Shown in pieces: positions 51,885-61,523 of a stretch of 64,000 nucleotides of DNA. The stretch spans positions 1-64,000 of the forward strand of contig JAIRVP010000043.1 in NCBI GenBank assembly GCA_031253835.1, in the 5' to 3' direction. The position numbers were made by a program, and so were the translations under genes. Below the pieces are notes generated by a model that was given only the letters and a program-made list of their open reading frames with translations, did not search any database and had not been told where the DNA came from. The stretch comes from Burkholderia sp. GTDB lineage: Bacteria > Pseudomonadota > Gammaproteobacteria > Burkholderiales > Burkholderiaceae. Positions within the stretch are counted from its first letter, which is position 1; the number at the start of each line of letters is the position of its first letter.

Positions 51885-52913
51885 TCAGCGTGCCGGCACG
51901 ATGTGCGCCATCGCCTCGCGCACGAAACCGATCAGCGTGTCGTCGGTCCACGAATCCTTCGTGAGCGCCGGCTCGTGCATCAGCGCCGCGCGGAATTTCG
52001 CGTGCGTGGCCGGATCGTGGCCCGCGTAGCTGCAGAACAGCTCGAGCCAGCGCTGCGCGAGCGCGCGGCCCTGCGGCGAATCGGGTGTCGCGCCGGTGTC
52101 GATCGCGTCGCGCACGTCGCCCATCAGCTGCGGCCATTCCATTGCACGTTCGCCGTAGTGGGCCCGCATGAAACGGATCTCGTCCGGCGCGAGGTACTTC
52201 TCGAAGATCCGCATCTTCGTTTCCGACGACGCGCGCAGCACATAGTCGCGCAGCGCGGTCGAGATGCCGATCTTCGACTGCATCGCCGGTTCGTGCTCGT
52301 GCATCAGGTTCAGCTTCGCCAGCAGCCGCGGATCGTTGTTCGTGTCGCGCACGAGCAGCGCCATCCAGCGTGACGCGAGCGTACGCGCGCGCTCGTCCTC
52401 GGCCGGCACGCCCGCGTCGTGCAGCGCACGGACCTCGCCGACGAGCGCGATCCATTCCGCGTCGCCTGCCTGGCTCTTCCGGTACATCGGCATGCGCGCG
52501 AGTTCTTCCTCGGAAAAATATTTGTCGTACACGGTCATCAACTCCAGTGTGGTGAGCCAATCGGCCAGTTCCGGCTCCGTGCCTGCCGCGAGCTGCGCAT
52601 GCAGGTTCACGAGCCGCTCGCGCAGCTGCGCGGTCTGCGCAAGCTGACGGTCGAGCAGCGCGATCTGCTTTGCGACGAGCTCGACGAGCGGGGTGCCGGG
52701 CTGGTTCAGGTGATCGCCGATTTCGGTGAGCGACAGGCCGAAGCGACGCAACGCCTGGATCTGGTGGAGCCGGGCGATGTCGTGGCGGTCGTACAGCCGG
52801 TAGCCGTTGTCGGCGCGCGCCGAAGGCGTCAGCAAACCGATTGCGTGATAGTGATGAAGCGTGCGGACGGTCAGCCCGCTGCGTTTCGCCAGTTCTCCCA
52901 CTTTCAGTCGCAT
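51885..52913 (-). CDS. MerR-family regulator with two TipAS-like domains
   Basis: A 342-residue protein. The MerR HTH is MRLKVGELAKRSGLTVRTLH, then YHAIGLLTPSARADNGYRLY. A coiled-coil linker (QIALLDRQLAQTAQLRERLV) precedes two related TipAS segments (GEVRALHDAGVPAEDERART and GDVRDAIDTGATPDSPQGRA, each followed by a helix and a W-x-x-L/M motif). TipAS domains bind thiopeptide-like or other hydrophobic drugs. It adjoins the RND efflux operon; its own promoter has MerR-type spacing. Confidence 0.88.
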   Translation of the reverse strand: MRLKVGELAKRSGLTVRTLHHYHAIGLLTPSARADNGYRLYDRHDIARLHQIQALRRFGLSLTEIGDHLNQPGTPLVELVAKQIALLDRQLAQTAQLRERLVNLHAQLAAGTEPELADWLTTLELMTVYDKYFSEEELARMPMYRKSQAGDAEWIALVGEVRALHDAGVPAEDERARTLASRWMALLVRDTNNDPRLLAKLNLMHEHEPAMQSKIGISTALRDYVLRASSETKMRIFEKYLAPDEIRFMRAHYGERAMEWPQLMGDVRDAIDTGATPDSPQGRALAQRWLELFCSYAGHDPATHAKFRAALMHEPALTKDSWTDDTLIGFVREAMAHIVPAR

Positions 52914-52941
52914 TCGTTCCTCCGTTCGGTACGCACACTGG

Positions 52942-52972
52942 AGTCTCGAACGTTACGCTACGTGAGGGTCAA
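52942..52972 (-). promoter_or_regulatory. MerR-type promoter with long spacer
   Basis: On the minus strand TTGACC (52972-52967) is followed after 19 bases by GAGACT as a weak -10. The spacer holds an imperfect inverted repeat (CTCACGT ... ACGTTCGAG). A 19-bp spacer with central dyad is characteristic of MerR-activated promoters and suggests autoregulation. Confidence 0.5.
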
Positions 52973-53035
52973 GCGAAAGTTCGGCGATCGGGTGCGTGCG
53001 GGGGTGTGCCGCACGCGTCCGATCGAAGGGCCGGC

Positions 53036-54601
53036 TCATTGCGGCGAAGGCGTGGTGTCGGGCGTGGCAGCCTGTGCCTGTTTGCCGGTTGCGCTGTCGC
53101 CGGCCGTGTTGCCGGTTTTGCCGGGTTTGTCGTCCTTGCCGGTCGGCGGCGTGCCCATCGCCTGGTAAAGCCGTGCGGTATCCGCGAACCGCGCGCCGGT
53201 TGCGCGGATCTCGTCGAGCCGTGCATTGCGGTACTGGAGTTCGCTCGCGCGCGCCGCCGACGGCGGCAGCGCGCCGAGCCGCACGCGGGCGGCCGCGTCG
53301 TCGTAAGCGCCGCGCGCGGAAAGCGCGGCACGCGACGACGCGTCGAGTGCTTCCGCATCGTGTTCGAGCGCCGCGAGCGAATCGGCGACGTTCTGGAACG
53401 CGCCGAGCACGGCCTGCTTGTACTGGTCGACCGCGGCCTCGTAGGTCGCCTTCGCCGCGCGGCGCTGCGCGAGCAGTGCGCCGCCGTGGAAGATCGGCTG
53501 GCTCAGCGACGCGCCGACGTTCCAGATCGCGCCGGCGCCCGACAGCATCGTCGGCCAGCTGAAGCCGCCTTGTCCCATTGCGGCAGACAGCGACAGCTGC
53601 GGGAACATCTGCGCGGTCGCGAGGCCCACTTCGGCCGCGGCGGCCTTCAGCCCCGCATCGGCGGCCTGGATGTCCGGCCGGCTTTTCAGCAGGTCCGACG
53701 GCACGACGACGGGCACCTGTTCGGGCAGGTGCAGATCGGCGAGCGTGAGATCGGCCGGCGGCCGGTCGGGCGTGCGGCCGACCAGCACCGCGAGCGCGTG
53801 GCGCGCCGAGTCGCGCTGCTGGCGCAGTGCGGGCAGGCTCGCCGCGAACGTGTCGGCGCTTTGCCGCGCGTTCAGCGCGTCGCTGCGCGACGCCGAGCCG
53901 AGCGCATAGCGGCGTTCGGCGTCGTGCGCCTGGTCGCTCGCGAGCGCGACGAGCCGCTCGGTCGTGTTGATCTGCGCGTTGAGCACCGACACGGTGATCG
54001 ACGCGGTGACGATGTTCGCGGCCAGCGCACGCCGTGCGGATTCGAGCTGGAACGCGCTGACGTCGACGCGTTTCGCGAGCGCGCGGTTCGCGAAGCGCGA
54101 CACGCCGAACAGGTCGATCGTGTAGCTCGCCTGCAGTTGCCCGACGAACGTGTCGTACAGCAGCGTCGGCGCGCCGAGCGCGGGAATCGGCACGCCGAGC
54201 GCGCGCTGGCGCGTGGCCTGGCCGCCCGCGTCGATCGACGGCAGCATCGAGCTGCCGATCTGGCCGCGCAGCTGTTCGCGTGCGGCATCCAGCGAATGCG
54301 ACGCCGCGCCGAGCGTCGGGCTGTTGCGCAGCCCTTCGTCGACGAGCGCGTTCAGTGCGTCGGAGCGGTACTGTTTCCACCAGTCGGGCACCGGCTGCGC
54401 GCCGACGTCGAACTGTTGCGCGACGCCTTGCGCGGACACGGTCTGCTGCACTTGCGGCACGGTGCCGTAGTGCGCGGGCGACGGCATCGCGGGCGGCTCG
54501 CCGCTCGGTGCGAACCACGCGCAGCCCGCGAGCGGGCCGGCGAGGCTCGCTACCGCGAGCGCCCGCACGGCTTTCGTTTTCAGGGTCATCGATCGATCCA
54601 T
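53036..54601 (-). CDS. RND efflux outer membrane lipoprotein (OprM/NodT family)
   Basis: A 521-residue outer-membrane factor. Lipobox LAGPLAGCAW within the first 27 residues. Two OEP repeats: PDWWKQYRSDALNALVDEGL, SASYTIDLFG-like LQASYTIDLFGVSR, and RPDIQAADAGLKAAAAEVGL, VGASLSQPIFHGGALLAQRR. The C-terminal 30 residues are Gly/Thr/Lys-rich and poorly conserved. ATG 54601 begins 2 bases after the RND pump stop; GGGAG lies upstream. Third gene of the efflux operon. Confidence 0.93.
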   Translation of the reverse strand: MDRSMTLKTKAVRALAVASLAGPLAGCAWFAPSGEPPAMPSPAHYGTVPQVQQTVSAQGVAQQFDVGAQPVPDWWKQYRSDALNALVDEGLRNSPTLGAASHSLDAAREQLRGQIGSSMLPSIDAGGQATRQRALGVPIPALGAPTLLYDTFVGQLQASYTIDLFGVSRFANRALAKRVDVSAFQLESARRALAANIVTASITVSVLNAQINTTERLVALASDQAHDAERRYALGSASRSDALNARQSADTFAASLPALRQQRDSARHALAVLVGRTPDRPPADLTLADLHLPEQVPVVVPSDLLKSRPDIQAADAGLKAAAAEVGLATAQMFPQLSLSAAMGQGGFSWPTMLSGAGAIWNVGASLSQPIFHGGALLAQRRAAKATYEAAVDQYKQAVLGAFQNVADSLAALEHDAEALDASSRAALSARGAYDDAAARVRLGALPPSAARASELQYRNARLDEIRATGARFADTARLYQAMGTPPTGKDDKPGKTGNTAGDSATGKQAQAATPDTTPSPQ

Positions 54602-54603
54602 GG

Positions 54604-57600
54604 TCAGGCTCCCGACGGTGCGGCCGGCGTGCTGCCGCCAGGCGGCGGGCCGTCCTGCGGGTCGCGTTCGTCGTGCTTCACGCGGAACCACGTTGCGTAC
54701 AGCGCGGGCAGGTAGAACAGCGTCAGCACGGTCGCGCTCGTGATGCCGCCCATCAGCGCGGTCGCCATCGGCCCGAAGAAGTTCGAGCGCAGCAGCGGGA
54801 TCAGCGCGAGCACCGCGGCCGCGGCCGTCAGCGTGATCGGGCGGAAGCGCCGCACGGTCGCGCCGATGATCGCGTCGATGCGGCCGTGGCCGGCCGCGAT
54901 GTCCTGCTCGATCTGGTCGACGAGGATCACCGAGTTGCGCATGATGATCCCGAACATCGCGATCACGCCGAGCATCGCGACGAAGCCGAACGGCTGGCCG
55001 AACAGCAGCAGCGTCGCGACCACGCCGATCAGCCCGAGCGGTGCGGTCAGCACGACCATCAGCACGCGCGAGAAGCTCTGCAGCTGGATCATCAGCAGCG
55101 TGAACACGGCGATCGCCATCAGCGGCATCTGCGCGTTGATCGACTTCTGCGCCTTCGCGCTTTCCTCGACCGAGCCGCCGATGTTGATCTGATAGCCGAC
55201 CGGCAACTGCGCGCGCAGCGCGTTCAGCTTCGCGTCGACGGCATGCGTGACGTCGATGCCCTGCGCGCCGGCGCGCACGTCCGACTGCACGGTGATGGTC
55301 GGCTGGCGGTCGCGTTCCCACACGACGCCGTACTCGAGCGTCGGCTTGAAGCGGCCGAGCGAGCCGAGCGGCACGGGGCCGTTCGGCGTCGGCAGCGCGA
55401 GGCCCGCGAGCTTCGCCGGATCGACGCGGTCGGCGCGCGGCGCGCGCAGGTCGACCGCGATCAGCTTGTCGCGCTCGCGGTACTGCGTGACGGTCGTGCC
55501 GGACAGCGTCATCGCGAGGAAGCTCGACACGTCCTGCGACGTGACGTTCAGCTCGCGCGCCTTCTTCTGGTCGATCTCGAAGCGCACCGAGCGCTCGGCC
55601 GGCTCGTCCCAGTCGAACTGCACGTTGACCGTGCGCGCGTCGCCGCGCATCGTCGCCGCGACCTTCTCGGCGATCGAGCGGACCGTCGCGATGCTGTCGC
55701 CGCTCACGCGGAACTGCACCGGATAGCCGACCGGCGGGCCGTTCTCGAGCCGCGACAGGCGCCAGCGCACGGCCGGGAACTGGTCGCGCAGCGTGGTTTC
55801 GAGCCAGGTCGCGAGCTTCTCGCGATCCTCGACCGATTTCGCGGTGAGCACGAACTGCGCGAAGTTCGGCAGCTGCAGCTGCTGGTCGAGCGGCAGGTAG
55901 AAGCGCGGCGCGCCGCTGCCGACGAAGTTCACCGAATGGTCGATCTCGGGGCGCTTGTCGATCACTTTCTCGAGGCGTTCGGTCTCGCGCAGCGTCGCCG
56001 CGAACGACGCGCCTTCGGGCAGCCGCAGGTCGACCAGCAGCTCGGGCCGGTCGGAACTGGGGAAGAACTGCTGCGGCACCAGCGAGAAGCCCATCAGCGA
56101 CACGACGAACAGCGCGCCGGTGATCAGCAGCACGACGAAGCGCCGCTCGATGCACCAGTCGATCCAGCCGCGCAGCCGCCGGTAGAAGCGCGTGTCGTAG
56201 ATGTCGTGCTCGTGATCGTCGGGCAGGTGCGCCTCGTGCGCGTGCCGCTTGCGCTCGGGCAGCATGTGATAGCCGAGCAGCGGAATCAGCACGACGGCCG
56301 CGAACCACGACGCGATCAGCGCGATCGCCGACACCTCGAAGATCGAGCGCGTGTATTCGCCGGTGCTCGATTTCGCGAGCGCGATCGGCAGGAAGCCCGA
56401 CACGGTGACGAGCGTGCCCGTCAGCATCGGGAACGCGGTGCTCGTGTACGCGAACGCGGCGGCGCGCGCACGGCTGTAGCCCTGTTCGAGCTTCACGGCC
56501 ATCATCTCGACCGCGATGATCGCGTCGTCGACGAGCAGCCCGAGCGCGAGCACGAGCGTGCCGAGCGAGACCTTGTGCAGCCCGATGTCGAACAGGTACA
56601 TGAAGAGGGCGGTGACCGCGAGCACGACCGGAATCGAGATCACGACGACCATCCCGGTGCGCAGGCCGAGCGACACGAGGCTCACGACCAGCACGATCGC
56701 GACGGCTTCGGCGACGGCTTCGAGGAAGTCGTCGACCGAATGCGAGACCGCGTGCGGCATGCTCGAGACCAGCGTCAGCTTGAGGCCGGCCGGCAGTTGC
56801 GCCTGCAGATCCTTCGATTCGGCGTCGAGCGCCTTGCCGAGCCGGATCACGTCGCCGCCCGGCTGCATCGTGACGCCGATGCCGAGCACGGCCTTGCCGT
56901 TCGCGCGCATCTGCGTGACGGCCGGATCGTCGTAGCCGCGCTTCACCGTCGCGAGATCGCCGAGCCGGAACGTGCGGCCGTTGATGCGGATCACCGTATC
57001 GGCGATCGCGGCGACGTTGTCGAACTGGCCGCCCGGCCGCACGAACACGCGATCGTCGGCGGTCGTCAGCACGCCGGCCGACGAGATGTCGTTCTGCGCG
57101 TTGATCGCCTGCCCGAGCTGCTGCGGCGAAATGCCGAGGCGCGTGAGCTGCGCGTTGTTGACCTCGATGAAGATCCGCTGGTCGGGGTCGCCGAAATAGT
57201 CGACCTTGCCGACGCCCGGCACGCGCAGCAGCACGGTGCGCAGCTGGTCGGCGTAGTCGTGCAGCTGCGCGGGCGTGAAGCCGTCGCCTTCGAGCGTCCA
57301 GATGTTGGTGTAGACGTCGCCGAACTCGTCGTTGAAGAACGGGCCCTGCACGCCGGGCGGCAGCGTATAGCCGATGTCGCCGACCTTCTTGCGGATCTGG
57401 TACCAGGTCTCGGGCACGTCCTTCACCGGCGCCGAATCCTTCATCGTGAAGAAGATCAGCGATTCGCCGGGGCGCGAATAGCTGCGCAGGAAGTCGATGG
57501 CCGGCGTTTCCTGCAGCTTGCGGCCGATCCGGTCGGTCACCTGTTCCTGCACCTGCCGGGCGCTCGCGCCGGGCCAGAACGTGCGGATCACCATCACGCG

Positions 57601-57753
57601 GAACGTGAACGGCGGGTCTTCGGACTGCGCGAGGCGCGTGTAGGCAAGGATGCCCGCGAGCGTCGCGAGCGCGATCAGGTAGACGACGAGCGCCTGGTGG
57701 CGCAACGCCCATGCCGACAGGTTGAACCGGCCCTCTTCATGCGGAGTACTCAC
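54604..57753 (-). CDS. RND-family multidrug efflux inner-membrane pump
   Basis: A 1049-residue AcrB/MexB-type transporter with 12 helices. N-terminal LSAWALRHQALVVYLIALAT; first porter segment FTFRVMVIRTFWPGASARQV; helix 4 region LGLLVDDAIIAVEMMAVKLE holds the proton-relay aspartates. GVIAMFGIIMRNSVILVDQI lies near the C-terminus. Starts at GTG 57753, overlapping the adaptor stop (GTGA), with GGAGG upstream. Sequence type (VKDVPETWYQIRKKVGDIGY) is closer to the MdtB/TriC-like class than to AcrB. Substrates unknown. Confidence 0.94.
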   Translation of the reverse strand: MSTPHEEGRFNLSAWALRHQALVVYLIALATLAGILAYTRLAQSEDPPFTFRVMVIRTFWPGASARQVQEQVTDRIGRKLQETPAIDFLRSYSRPGESLIFFTMKDSAPVKDVPETWYQIRKKVGDIGYTLPPGVQGPFFNDEFGDVYTNIWTLEGDGFTPAQLHDYADQLRTVLLRVPGVGKVDYFGDPDQRIFIEVNNAQLTRLGISPQQLGQAINAQNDISSAGVLTTADDRVFVRPGGQFDNVAAIADTVIRINGRTFRLGDLATVKRGYDDPAVTQMRANGKAVLGIGVTMQPGGDVIRLGKALDAESKDLQAQLPAGLKLTLVSSMPHAVSHSVDDFLEAVAEAVAIVLVVSLVSLGLRTGMVVVISIPVVLAVTALFMYLFDIGLHKVSLGTLVLALGLLVDDAIIAVEMMAVKLEQGYSRARAAAFAYTSTAFPMLTGTLVTVSGFLPIALAKSSTGEYTRSIFEVSAIALIASWFAAVVLIPLLGYHMLPERKRHAHEAHLPDDHEHDIYDTRFYRRLRGWIDWCIERRFVVLLITGALFVVSLMGFSLVPQQFFPSSDRPELLVDLRLPEGASFAATLRETERLEKVIDKRPEIDHSVNFVGSGAPRFYLPLDQQLQLPNFAQFVLTAKSVEDREKLATWLETTLRDQFPAVRWRLSRLENGPPVGYPVQFRVSGDSIATVRSIAEKVAATMRGDARTVNVQFDWDEPAERSVRFEIDQKKARELNVTSQDVSSFLAMTLSGTTVTQYRERDKLIAVDLRAPRADRVDPAKLAGLALPTPNGPVPLGSLGRFKPTLEYGVVWERDRQPTITVQSDVRAGAQGIDVTHAVDAKLNALRAQLPVGYQINIGGSVEESAKAQKSINAQMPLMAIAVFTLLMIQLQSFSRVLMVVLTAPLGLIGVVATLLLFGQPFGFVAMLGVIAMFGIIMRNSVILVDQIEQDIAAGHGRIDAIIGATVRRFRPITLTAAAAVLALIPLLRSNFFGPMATALMGGITSATVLTLFYLPALYATWFRVKHDERDPQDGPPPGGSTPAAPSGA

Positions 57754-58859
57754 GATGCGAAGTCCTCCGGATGCAGCGGCGCGATCGGGCGCACCTTCTC
57801 GCCGGCGCTGACCGTATGCACGCCCTGCAGCACGACGCGCTCGCCCGGCTGCAGCCCGTGCGACACGGTGACCGTACGCTCGTTGAAGCGCGCGACGTCG
57901 ACGCGGCGCAATTCGAGCGTGTCGTCCTTCGTGCGCACGACCCACACGGCCGGTTGCGCGCCGTCGTGGAACAGCGCGGTCGCGGGCAGCGTGACCGGCT
58001 GCGCGTCGCCGGCGGCCGGTGCGCCGTCGAGCGCGACGTTCGCGGTCATCCCGAGGCGGATCGCCGGATCGGGCGCCGCGAGCGTCAGCTTCACGCGATA
58101 GGTGCGGCTTTGCGGATCGGCGGCCGGCGCGATTTCGCGCACCTTCGCCGCGAACTGGCGGCCCGGCAGCGACGGCAGCGTGACGGTCGCCGCATGGCCG
58201 GGCGCGAGCGACGCGAGCGCGGCCTCGGGCACGTCGCTGACGACGTCGACGTCGCCCGACCACGCGAGCTGGTAGACGGGCTGGCCGGCCGACACGTTCT
58301 GGCCGGTGTCGGCCTGTTCGGCGGTGATGTAGCCCGCATGATCGGCGACGAGCGTCGCGTAGCGGAGCTGGTTCTTCGCGAGCGCGAGCTGCTGCTGCGC
58401 CTGGTCGCGCTGCGCGAGCGCCGACGTGTAGCTGTTCTGGGTCTGTTCGAGCTGCGCGGTCGCGATCAGGTTTTCCTGCGCCTGCGCGCGATCGCGGTCG
58501 AGCTGCTGCTTGGCGAACGCGAGGCTGTGCGTCGCCGCGTCGAGCTGCGCCTGCGCGCTCGCGGCGTTTTTCTCGACGTCGGACGGATCGAGCAGCGCGA
58601 CGACCTGGCCGACCTTGACCGTATCGCCGAGCCGCACCTTGCGCTCGACGATCTTGCCGGCGATGCGGAACGACAGCGGGGTCGCATAGCGCGGCTGGAT
58701 GTCGCCGGGCAGCGTGCGGGCGGCCGCGGCGGTGTCGGCCTGCGCGGGCAGCGCGACGACGGGGCGCGGGGCCGGCGGCGCGGATTCTTTCGGATGACAG
58801 GCGGCAAGGACGAGCGCGGCGCCGATCAGCAGCGCGGCGCGGGAACCGGAGCGATTCAC
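57750..58859 (-). CDS. RND efflux periplasmic adaptor (membrane fusion protein), lipoprotein
   Basis: A 369-residue adaptor starting at GTG 58859. Lipobox ALVLAACHP. Order is lipoyl half (IVERKVRLGDTVKVGQVVAL), alpha-hairpin (AQLDAATHSLAFAKQQLDRD and QRDQAQQQLALAKNQL), second lipoyl half (AGYITAEQADTGQNVSAGQP), and beta-barrel (GMTANVALDG). First gene of the efflux operon, divergent from the TetR gene across a 179-bp region with the operator. Confidence 0.93.
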   Translation of the reverse strand: MNRSGSRAALLIGAALVLAACHPKESAPPAPRPVVALPAQADTAAAARTLPGDIQPRYATPLSFRIAGKIVERKVRLGDTVKVGQVVALLDPSDVEKNAASAQAQLDAATHSLAFAKQQLDRDRAQAQENLIATAQLEQTQNSYTSALAQRDQAQQQLALAKNQLRYATLVADHAGYITAEQADTGQNVSAGQPVYQLAWSGDVDVVSDVPEAALASLAPGHAATVTLPSLPGRQFAAKVREIAPAADPQSRTYRVKLTLAAPDPAIRLGMTANVALDGAPAAGDAQPVTLPATALFHDGAQPAVWVVRTKDDTLELRRVDVARFNERTVTVSHGLQPGERVVLQGVHTVSAGEKVRPIAPLHPEDFAS

Positions 58860-58969
58860 GAAACCCCCAGGTGAGGTGGAGCGGAACGAAGCCGGCAAGC
58901 GCGGGCAGGCGCTTGCCCCAAGCGGCGCCGGCACGGGCGCGCGGACAACACATTCGGAAACTGTGGCGA

Positions 58970-58995
58970 ATTCTAATACACACCTGTATTTGAAT
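58970..58995. promoter_or_regulatory. Palindromic TetR-type operator of the efflux operon
   Basis: ATTCTAATACA-CACC-TGTATTTGAAT is an 11-bp inverted repeat with one mismatch, in an AT-rich patch within the intergenic region between the adaptor and TetR genes, 43 bases before the TetR ATG. Size and position suit repression in both directions. Confidence 0.8.
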
Positions 58996-59038
58996 GCAAA
59001 GATGAATCCGAACGGGAAAGGGTGCTAGACTGCGCGCC

Positions 59039-59659
59039 ATGAAACCACAGCGCTTAACTCGCGAGCAGAGCAGGGACCAGACGCGCGAACGTCTGCTGAA
59101 GGCCGCGCATCGCATTTTTCTGAAGAAAGGCTATGTGGCCGCGAGCGTCGAGGACATCGCGGCGGCGGCCGGCTATACGCGCGGCGCGTTCTATTCGAAT
59201 TTCCGCAGCAAGTCCGACCTGCTGCTGGAATTGCTGGAGCGCAACCACGCGTCGGTGCAGGCCGATTTCCAGGCGATCTTCGACGAGGGCGGGCCGCGCG
59301 AGCAGATGGAGTCGATGACGCTCGCGCATTACCGGACGCTGTTCTACGACGACGAATTCTCGCTGCTGTGGGGCGAGGCGAAGCTGCAGGCCGCGCGCGA
59401 CGCGAAATTCCGCGTGCGCTTCAACCAGTTCCTGCACGGCAAGCGCCTGCAGATGGCCGAGTTCATCCGGCGTTTTGCCGAGCGATCGGGCACGCCGCTG
59501 CTGCTGCCGGCCGAGACGCTCGCGTTCGGGCTGATGTGTCTGTGCGACGGTGTGCAGTCGTACTACACGGCCGATCCGCAGCACGTGCCGGCCGAGGTGG
59601 CCGAATCGGTGCTGGCGGGGTTCTTCGCGCGGGTCGTGCTGGGGCGCGCGCCGGACTGA
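59039..59659 (+). CDS. TetR-family repressor of the divergent RND operon
   Basis: A 206-residue regulator. The HTH is AAHRIFLKKGYVAASVEDIA, then AAAGYTRGAFYSNFRSKSDL, the AcrR/TetR_N type. The C-terminal ligand domain is of the TetR_C_6-like class, with YYTADPQHVPAEVAESVLAG at the end. Divergent placement and the 26-bp palindrome imply control of the efflux operon. Confidence 0.92.
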   Translation: MKPQRLTREQSRDQTRERLLKAAHRIFLKKGYVAASVEDIAAAAGYTRGAFYSNFRSKSDLLLELLERNHASVQADFQAIFDEGGPREQMESMTLAHYRTLFYDDEFSLLWGEAKLQAARDAKFRVRFNQFLHGKRLQMAEFIRRFAERSGTPLLLPAETLAFGLMCLCDGVQSYYTADPQHVPAEVAESVLAGFFARVVLGRAPD

Positions 59660-59686
59660 CCGGCGCCGGTGAATCGGCGGCGCGCG

Positions 59687-61456
59687 TCAGCGCTCGCCGG
59701 TCATCCGCCGGTACGCGTCGAGCAGCGACGTCTTGTAGACGACGCCCGCGAGCGTCGGCTCGGCTTCGCTTTCGATCACCGGCAGCCGCTCGCCCTGGAA
59801 CGCCATGAAGCGTTCGAGCGCGGTCGCGAGCGGCATGTCGGGCGTGAGGAGCGGAAACGGCGTATGCGCGTAGTGCGCGGCCGTCTTGTCGGTCGTGTCG
59901 CGCTTGTCGAGCAGGTCCGACGTAATGTCCTTCAGCGCGACCGCACCGCGGAAGCGCCCGGTGTCGTCCGTCACGTACAGGTACTTCACCGGATATTCGA
60001 GAAACACGCGCGTCATGTCGGCGACGCTCGCGGTGAGCGGGACGACCGTCTGCGCGGGCTGGATCAGCTCGCGCATCTGCGTGGTGCGCAGCCGCAGCCG
60101 CTCCTGCGCGTCCTGCTGGTGATGCTGCGTGATCTCGTACATCGACGTCGTGCCCGTCGCGCGCGCGACGAAATACGCGAACACGCACGACACCAGCAGC
60201 GGCAGCACGACCTGGTAGCTCAGCGTCATCTCGAAGATCATCAGGATCGCCATCAGCGGCGCCTGCGTGGCGCCCGCCATGAACGCGCCCATCCCGACGA
60301 TCGCGTACGCGAAATAGGCCGACGTATGGCCGGGCCACAGCGCTTCCATCGCGAGCCCGAACAGCGAGCCGAACACCGCGCCGACGAACAGCGTCGGCGT
60401 GAACACGCCGCCGATCGCGCCCGAGCCGGCCGTCGCGGCGGTCGCGATCACCTTGAACACGAGCACCGCGACGAGCGCCTGCCAGGTCCACGGCGAATGG
60501 AGGATGTGGTTCACGACGCTGTAGCCGTTGCCCCACACGTCCGGAATCCATACCGAGATCACGCCGACGACGAGGCCGCCGAGCGCGAGCCGCACGGGCA
60601 GCGGCACCGGCAGCCGCTTGAACTGGTTCTTCGACGCGTCGAGCAGGTGCAGGAACTGCGGCGCGAGCACGCCGCACAGCGCGCCGAGTACGACGAACAG
60701 CAGCACCTCGGGGCCCGTGACGGCCGGAAACACCGGCATCTCGTACGGCGGCCGGTAGCCGGCGAATTCGCGCATCACGATGTTCGCGACGACCGACGCG
60801 ACGACCATCGGCCCGAAGCTCTCCATCGCGATCGTGCCGAGCACGATTTCCGACACGAAGAACGCGCCGGCGATCGGCGCGTTGTACGCGGACGTGATGC
60901 CGGCAGCGGCCCCGCAGGCGACCAGCAGGCGCAGGCGCGGCGGGTCGAAGTGCACGAAGCGGCCGACCAGCGACGCGGCGAGCGCGGCGAGCTGCACCAT
61001 CGGGCCTTCGCGGCCGATCGAGCCGCCGCTGCCGATCGTCAGCAGCGACGACACGCTGCGCCACAGGCTCTGCCGGACCGGCACGACGCCGTTGCCGAGC
61101 GCGACCGATTCCATGTAGTCGGTCTTGGCGGCCTGCCTGTCGCCGCGCGTCGCGAGCAGCAGCACGCAGCCCGCGAGGAAGCCGCCCGCGGCCGGCATCC
61201 AGAACCGCACGTACCACGGCAGGCGCTTCGCCATCTGCACGAAGCTGCCGCTTTGCCCGGAGATCAGGTGCTGCATCAGGTCGATGCCTTCGCGGAACGC
61301 CATCGTGGCAAAGGCGCCGCCGACGCCGACGATGGCCGACCAGATCAGCATCGTATGGGCGTCCGACAGGCGGAACAGCTTTTGGGCGCGAGTGCGCAGC
61401 TTCAGCAGGAACGAGAGCACGGCTGAAAGAGGGCGATGGAAAACGACGCGAAGCAT
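59687..61456 (-). CDS. CLC-type chloride channel/transporter with C-terminal CBS domains
   Basis: A 589-residue membrane protein. CLC filter motifs: GSGGSIGREGPMVQ (with the gating glutamate), TAGSGAIGGVFTPTLF, and AGITSAYNAPIAGAFFVSEI. After about residue 440 two CBS domains follow (TASVADMTRVFLEYPVKYLY; LATALERFMAFQGERLPVIE). ATG 61456 is chosen; upstream in-frame starts to 61531 would run into the next gene's end. ClcB-like. Ion is probably chloride; fluoride or nitrate cannot be excluded. Confidence 0.9.
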   Translation of the reverse strand: MLRVVFHRPLSAVLSFLLKLRTRAQKLFRLSDAHTMLIWSAIVGVGGAFATMAFREGIDLMQHLISGQSGSFVQMAKRLPWYVRFWMPAAGGFLAGCVLLLATRGDRQAAKTDYMESVALGNGVVPVRQSLWRSVSSLLTIGSGGSIGREGPMVQLAALAASLVGRFVHFDPPRLRLLVACGAAAGITSAYNAPIAGAFFVSEIVLGTIAMESFGPMVVASVVANIVMREFAGYRPPYEMPVFPAVTGPEVLLFVVLGALCGVLAPQFLHLLDASKNQFKRLPVPLPVRLALGGLVVGVISVWIPDVWGNGYSVVNHILHSPWTWQALVAVLVFKVIATAATAGSGAIGGVFTPTLFVGAVFGSLFGLAMEALWPGHTSAYFAYAIVGMGAFMAGATQAPLMAILMIFEMTLSYQVVLPLLVSCVFAYFVARATGTTSMYEITQHHQQDAQERLRLRTTQMRELIQPAQTVVPLTASVADMTRVFLEYPVKYLYVTDDTGRFRGAVALKDITSDLLDKRDTTDKTAAHYAHTPFPLLTPDMPLATALERFMAFQGERLPVIESEAEPTLAGVVYKTSLLDAYRRMTGER

Positions 61457-61523
61457 AGCACTGCGCCGCGCCCGCGGGTCCATCCCGTCGGGCGCGGCGC
61501 GCGAAGTGTCACGGGCGGGCAAC

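Noticed and set aside
53036..57712. 1558-codon minus-strand frame that would fuse an Arg-rich protein to the outer-membrane factor
   Set aside because: The upstream part is an out-of-frame shadow of the RND pump; the lipobox and ribosome binding site place the true start at 54601.
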